NCBI RefSeq assembly: GCF_022771645.1
Contig: NZ_JALFCU010000069.1
Coordinates: 1 to 6,434, forward strand
Reading direction: 5' to 3'
Length of the DNA stretch: 6,434 bases
Source of the DNA: Selenomonas sp.
GTDB taxonomy: Bacteria; Bacillota; Negativicutes; Selenomonadales; Selenomonadaceae
Shown here: one piece after another, positions 5,371-6,434 of the stretch
How the letters are laid out: every line of letters starts with the position of its first letter
How positions within the stretch are numbered: position 1 is the first letter of the stretch
Program-made: the position numbers and the translations under genes
Notes under the pieces: generated by a model
Told to the model about the DNA's origin: nothing
What the model saw: the letters and a program-made list of their open reading frames with translations, nothing else
Database searches by the model: none

Positions 5371-6434
5371 ATGATTGTCGAAGGAAAGCAGGCAGCGGCG
5401 CCCGCCGGCGGCACGACGGCGCGGGAGCTCATGGAGCGCGTCTGTCCAGAGCTTGCTGACGTTGCTGTCGCAGCAGTGATGGACGGCGAGGTGCACGACC
5501 TGCAGAACCCCGTGGACGGCTGCCAGAGCGTGTCGTTCGTGCGGCTCGCCACGCAGGAAGGCTGGGACGTGTACCGCAGGAGCGTCATCTTCCTGCTCAT
5601 CACGGCCGTGCACGAGATGGAGCCGCAGGCCGAGGTCAAGGTCGATTTTTCGGCGAACGGCGGCCTGTTCATCGAAGTACTTGGCATAAACGGCGGCTTG
5701 ACGGCGGGAAAAGTCGCCGCCATCGAAAAGCGCATGCGCGCCATCGTCGCGGAAGACCGTCCGATTGAAAAACACTTCCTGCCGCGCGCGGAGGCCGTGC
5801 AGCTCTTCAAGGCGTCGAAAGCCATCGAGAAGGCGAACCTCATCGCGGCGCTCGCGAAAGAAACCGTCAGTGTGTATTCCTGCGGGGAATACAGCGACTA
5901 CCTCTACGGCGCGATGCTCGGCCGTACGGGAAAGCTCGCGCGTTTCGCGCTCGACTTCTTCGCGCCGGGGCTGCTGCTGCGCACGCCGTCCGTCGCATCG
6001 GGCAGCGACGTGCCGGACGCAAAACCGCAGCCGAAGCTCAGCCATGTGCTGACGCAGGCGAAACGCTGGGCAGATATCCTGCATTGTGATTTCGTGACGG
6101 ATCTCAATCGTGCGAACCGCAACGGGCAGATCGGCGACATCATCCGCGTGTCGGAAGCGCTGCAGGAAAAGAGCATCGCGCAGATCGCCGACCACATCGC
6201 GGAAAAGCGCGATGACCTGCGCCTCATCCTCATCGCAGGGCCGTCATCGTCCGGCAAGACGTCGTTCGCGCAACGCCTGCGCATCCAGCTGCGCGTCAAC
6301 GGGCTTGAGCCCGTGGCCATCTCGCTCGATGATTATTTCTGCAACCGCGTCGACACGCCGCGCACGCCCGAGGGCGAATACGATTATGAAGCGCTTGAAG
6401 CGCTCGACGTGAAGCTCTTCAACGAACAGATGGT
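5371..6434 (+). CDS. Nucleoside (uridine) kinase-like protein with TGS and tRNA-synthetase-like N-terminus, 3' end outside window
   Basis: The visible 354 residues match the long uridine-kinase family seen in many Firmicutes and Thermotogae. An N-terminal TGS-like region (about 16-65, with MDGEVHDLQNPVDG and a following VSFVRLATQEGWDVYRRS) leads into a region related to the second additional domain of threonyl-/alanyl-tRNA synthetases (about 66-235, including FLLITAVHEM, VKVDFSANGGLFIEV and YSCGEYSDYLYG). The HxxxH metal motif of true synthetase editing domains is not evident at the expected place, where YRRSV is found. The P-loop kinase domain follows: LILIAGPSSSGKTSFAQRL (285-303) with Walker A at 290-297, then VAISLDDYFCNR (315-326), as in uridine kinases and phosphoribulokinases. 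The enzyme presumably phosphorylates a nucleoside or similar substrate in the cytoplasm; specificity is unproven. About 200 further residues are expected beyond 6434. It probably shares a transcript with deoR upstream. Confidence 0.9.
   Translation, partial: MIVEGKQAAAPAGGTTARELMERVCPELADVAVAAVMDGEVHDLQNPVDGCQSVSFVRLATQEGWDVYRRSVIFLLITAVHEMEPQAEVKVDFSANGGLFIEVLGINGGLTAGKVAAIEKRMRAIVAEDRPIEKHFLPRAEAVQLFKASKAIEKANLIAALAKETVSVYSCGEYSDYLYGAMLGRTGKLARFALDFFAPGLLLRTPSVASGSDVPDAKPQPKLSHVLTQAKRWADILHCDFVTDLNRANRNGQIGDIIRVSEALQEKSIAQIADHIAEKRDDLRLILIAGPSSSGKTSFAQRLRIQLRVNGLEPVAISLDDYFCNRVDTPRTPEGEYDYEALEALDVKLFNEQM

Noticed and set aside
5302..6195. Minus-strand open frame of 297 codons opposite the kinase
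   Set aside because: It is antisense to a well-recognised kinase and dominated by Arg, His and Ala as expected of a shadow frame.
1..6434. tRNA or rRNA genes, CRISPR arrays, insertion sequences, toxin-antitoxin or defence genes
   Set aside because: I looked for cloverleaf arms, spaced direct repeats, transposase motifs and terminal inverted repeats and saw none. The window reads as core chromosome.

Overview
This is ordinary, gene-dense bacterial chromosome, G+C-rich by eye (about 60%), with strong G/C bias at third codon positions, good Shine-Dalgarno sites and short or overlapping gene junctions. The protein set suggests a high-G+C Firmicute-type organism: MnmA of the NPCxxCN form, a YitT-family membrane protein, a DeoR repressor of the SCKGLD type, and a TGS/uridine-kinase fusion. 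A member of the Negativicutes (Selenomonas or Mitsuokella-like) is my best guess, but this is inference from overall character; no marker gene is present.

Left part, minus strand (4334 down to 1): six genes run in one direction. In transcription order they are a Tat-exported Amidase_2/PGRP-type N-acetylmuramoyl-L-alanine amidase, a small three-helix membrane protein, the tRNA 2-thiouridylase MnmA, a membrane-anchored protein of unknown function with a coiled-coil-like C-terminus, a small secreted protein of unknown function, and a YitT-family membrane protein cut by the window edge. The last three are tightly coupled: two successive junctions are 4-base overlaps (ATGA, then GTGA). A possible imperfect terminator hairpin at the end of mnmA may separate them partly from the first three.

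Centre (4335-4531): a 197-base divergent intergenic region. It holds a clear sigma-70/sigma-A promoter facing right (TTGAAT, 17-base spacer, TATAAT) and a weaker TATAAT candidate facing left.

Right part, plus strand: a DeoR-family transcriptional repressor, an 83-base gap containing a perfect 14-base palindrome and an A/T-rich inverted repeat, and then the first 354 codons of a nucleoside (uridine) kinase-like protein with N-terminal TGS and tRNA-synthetase-like regions. The 8-mer GTTTTTCT lies in the deoR promoter spacer and forms both arms of the inverted repeat in front of the kinase, so autoregulation plus control of the kinase is possible but unproven.

I found no mobile element, CRISPR array, rRNA or tRNA, and no clearly new multi-gene system. 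The least explained parts are the two uncharacterised exported proteins coupled to the YitT gene and the operator-like repeats around deoR.
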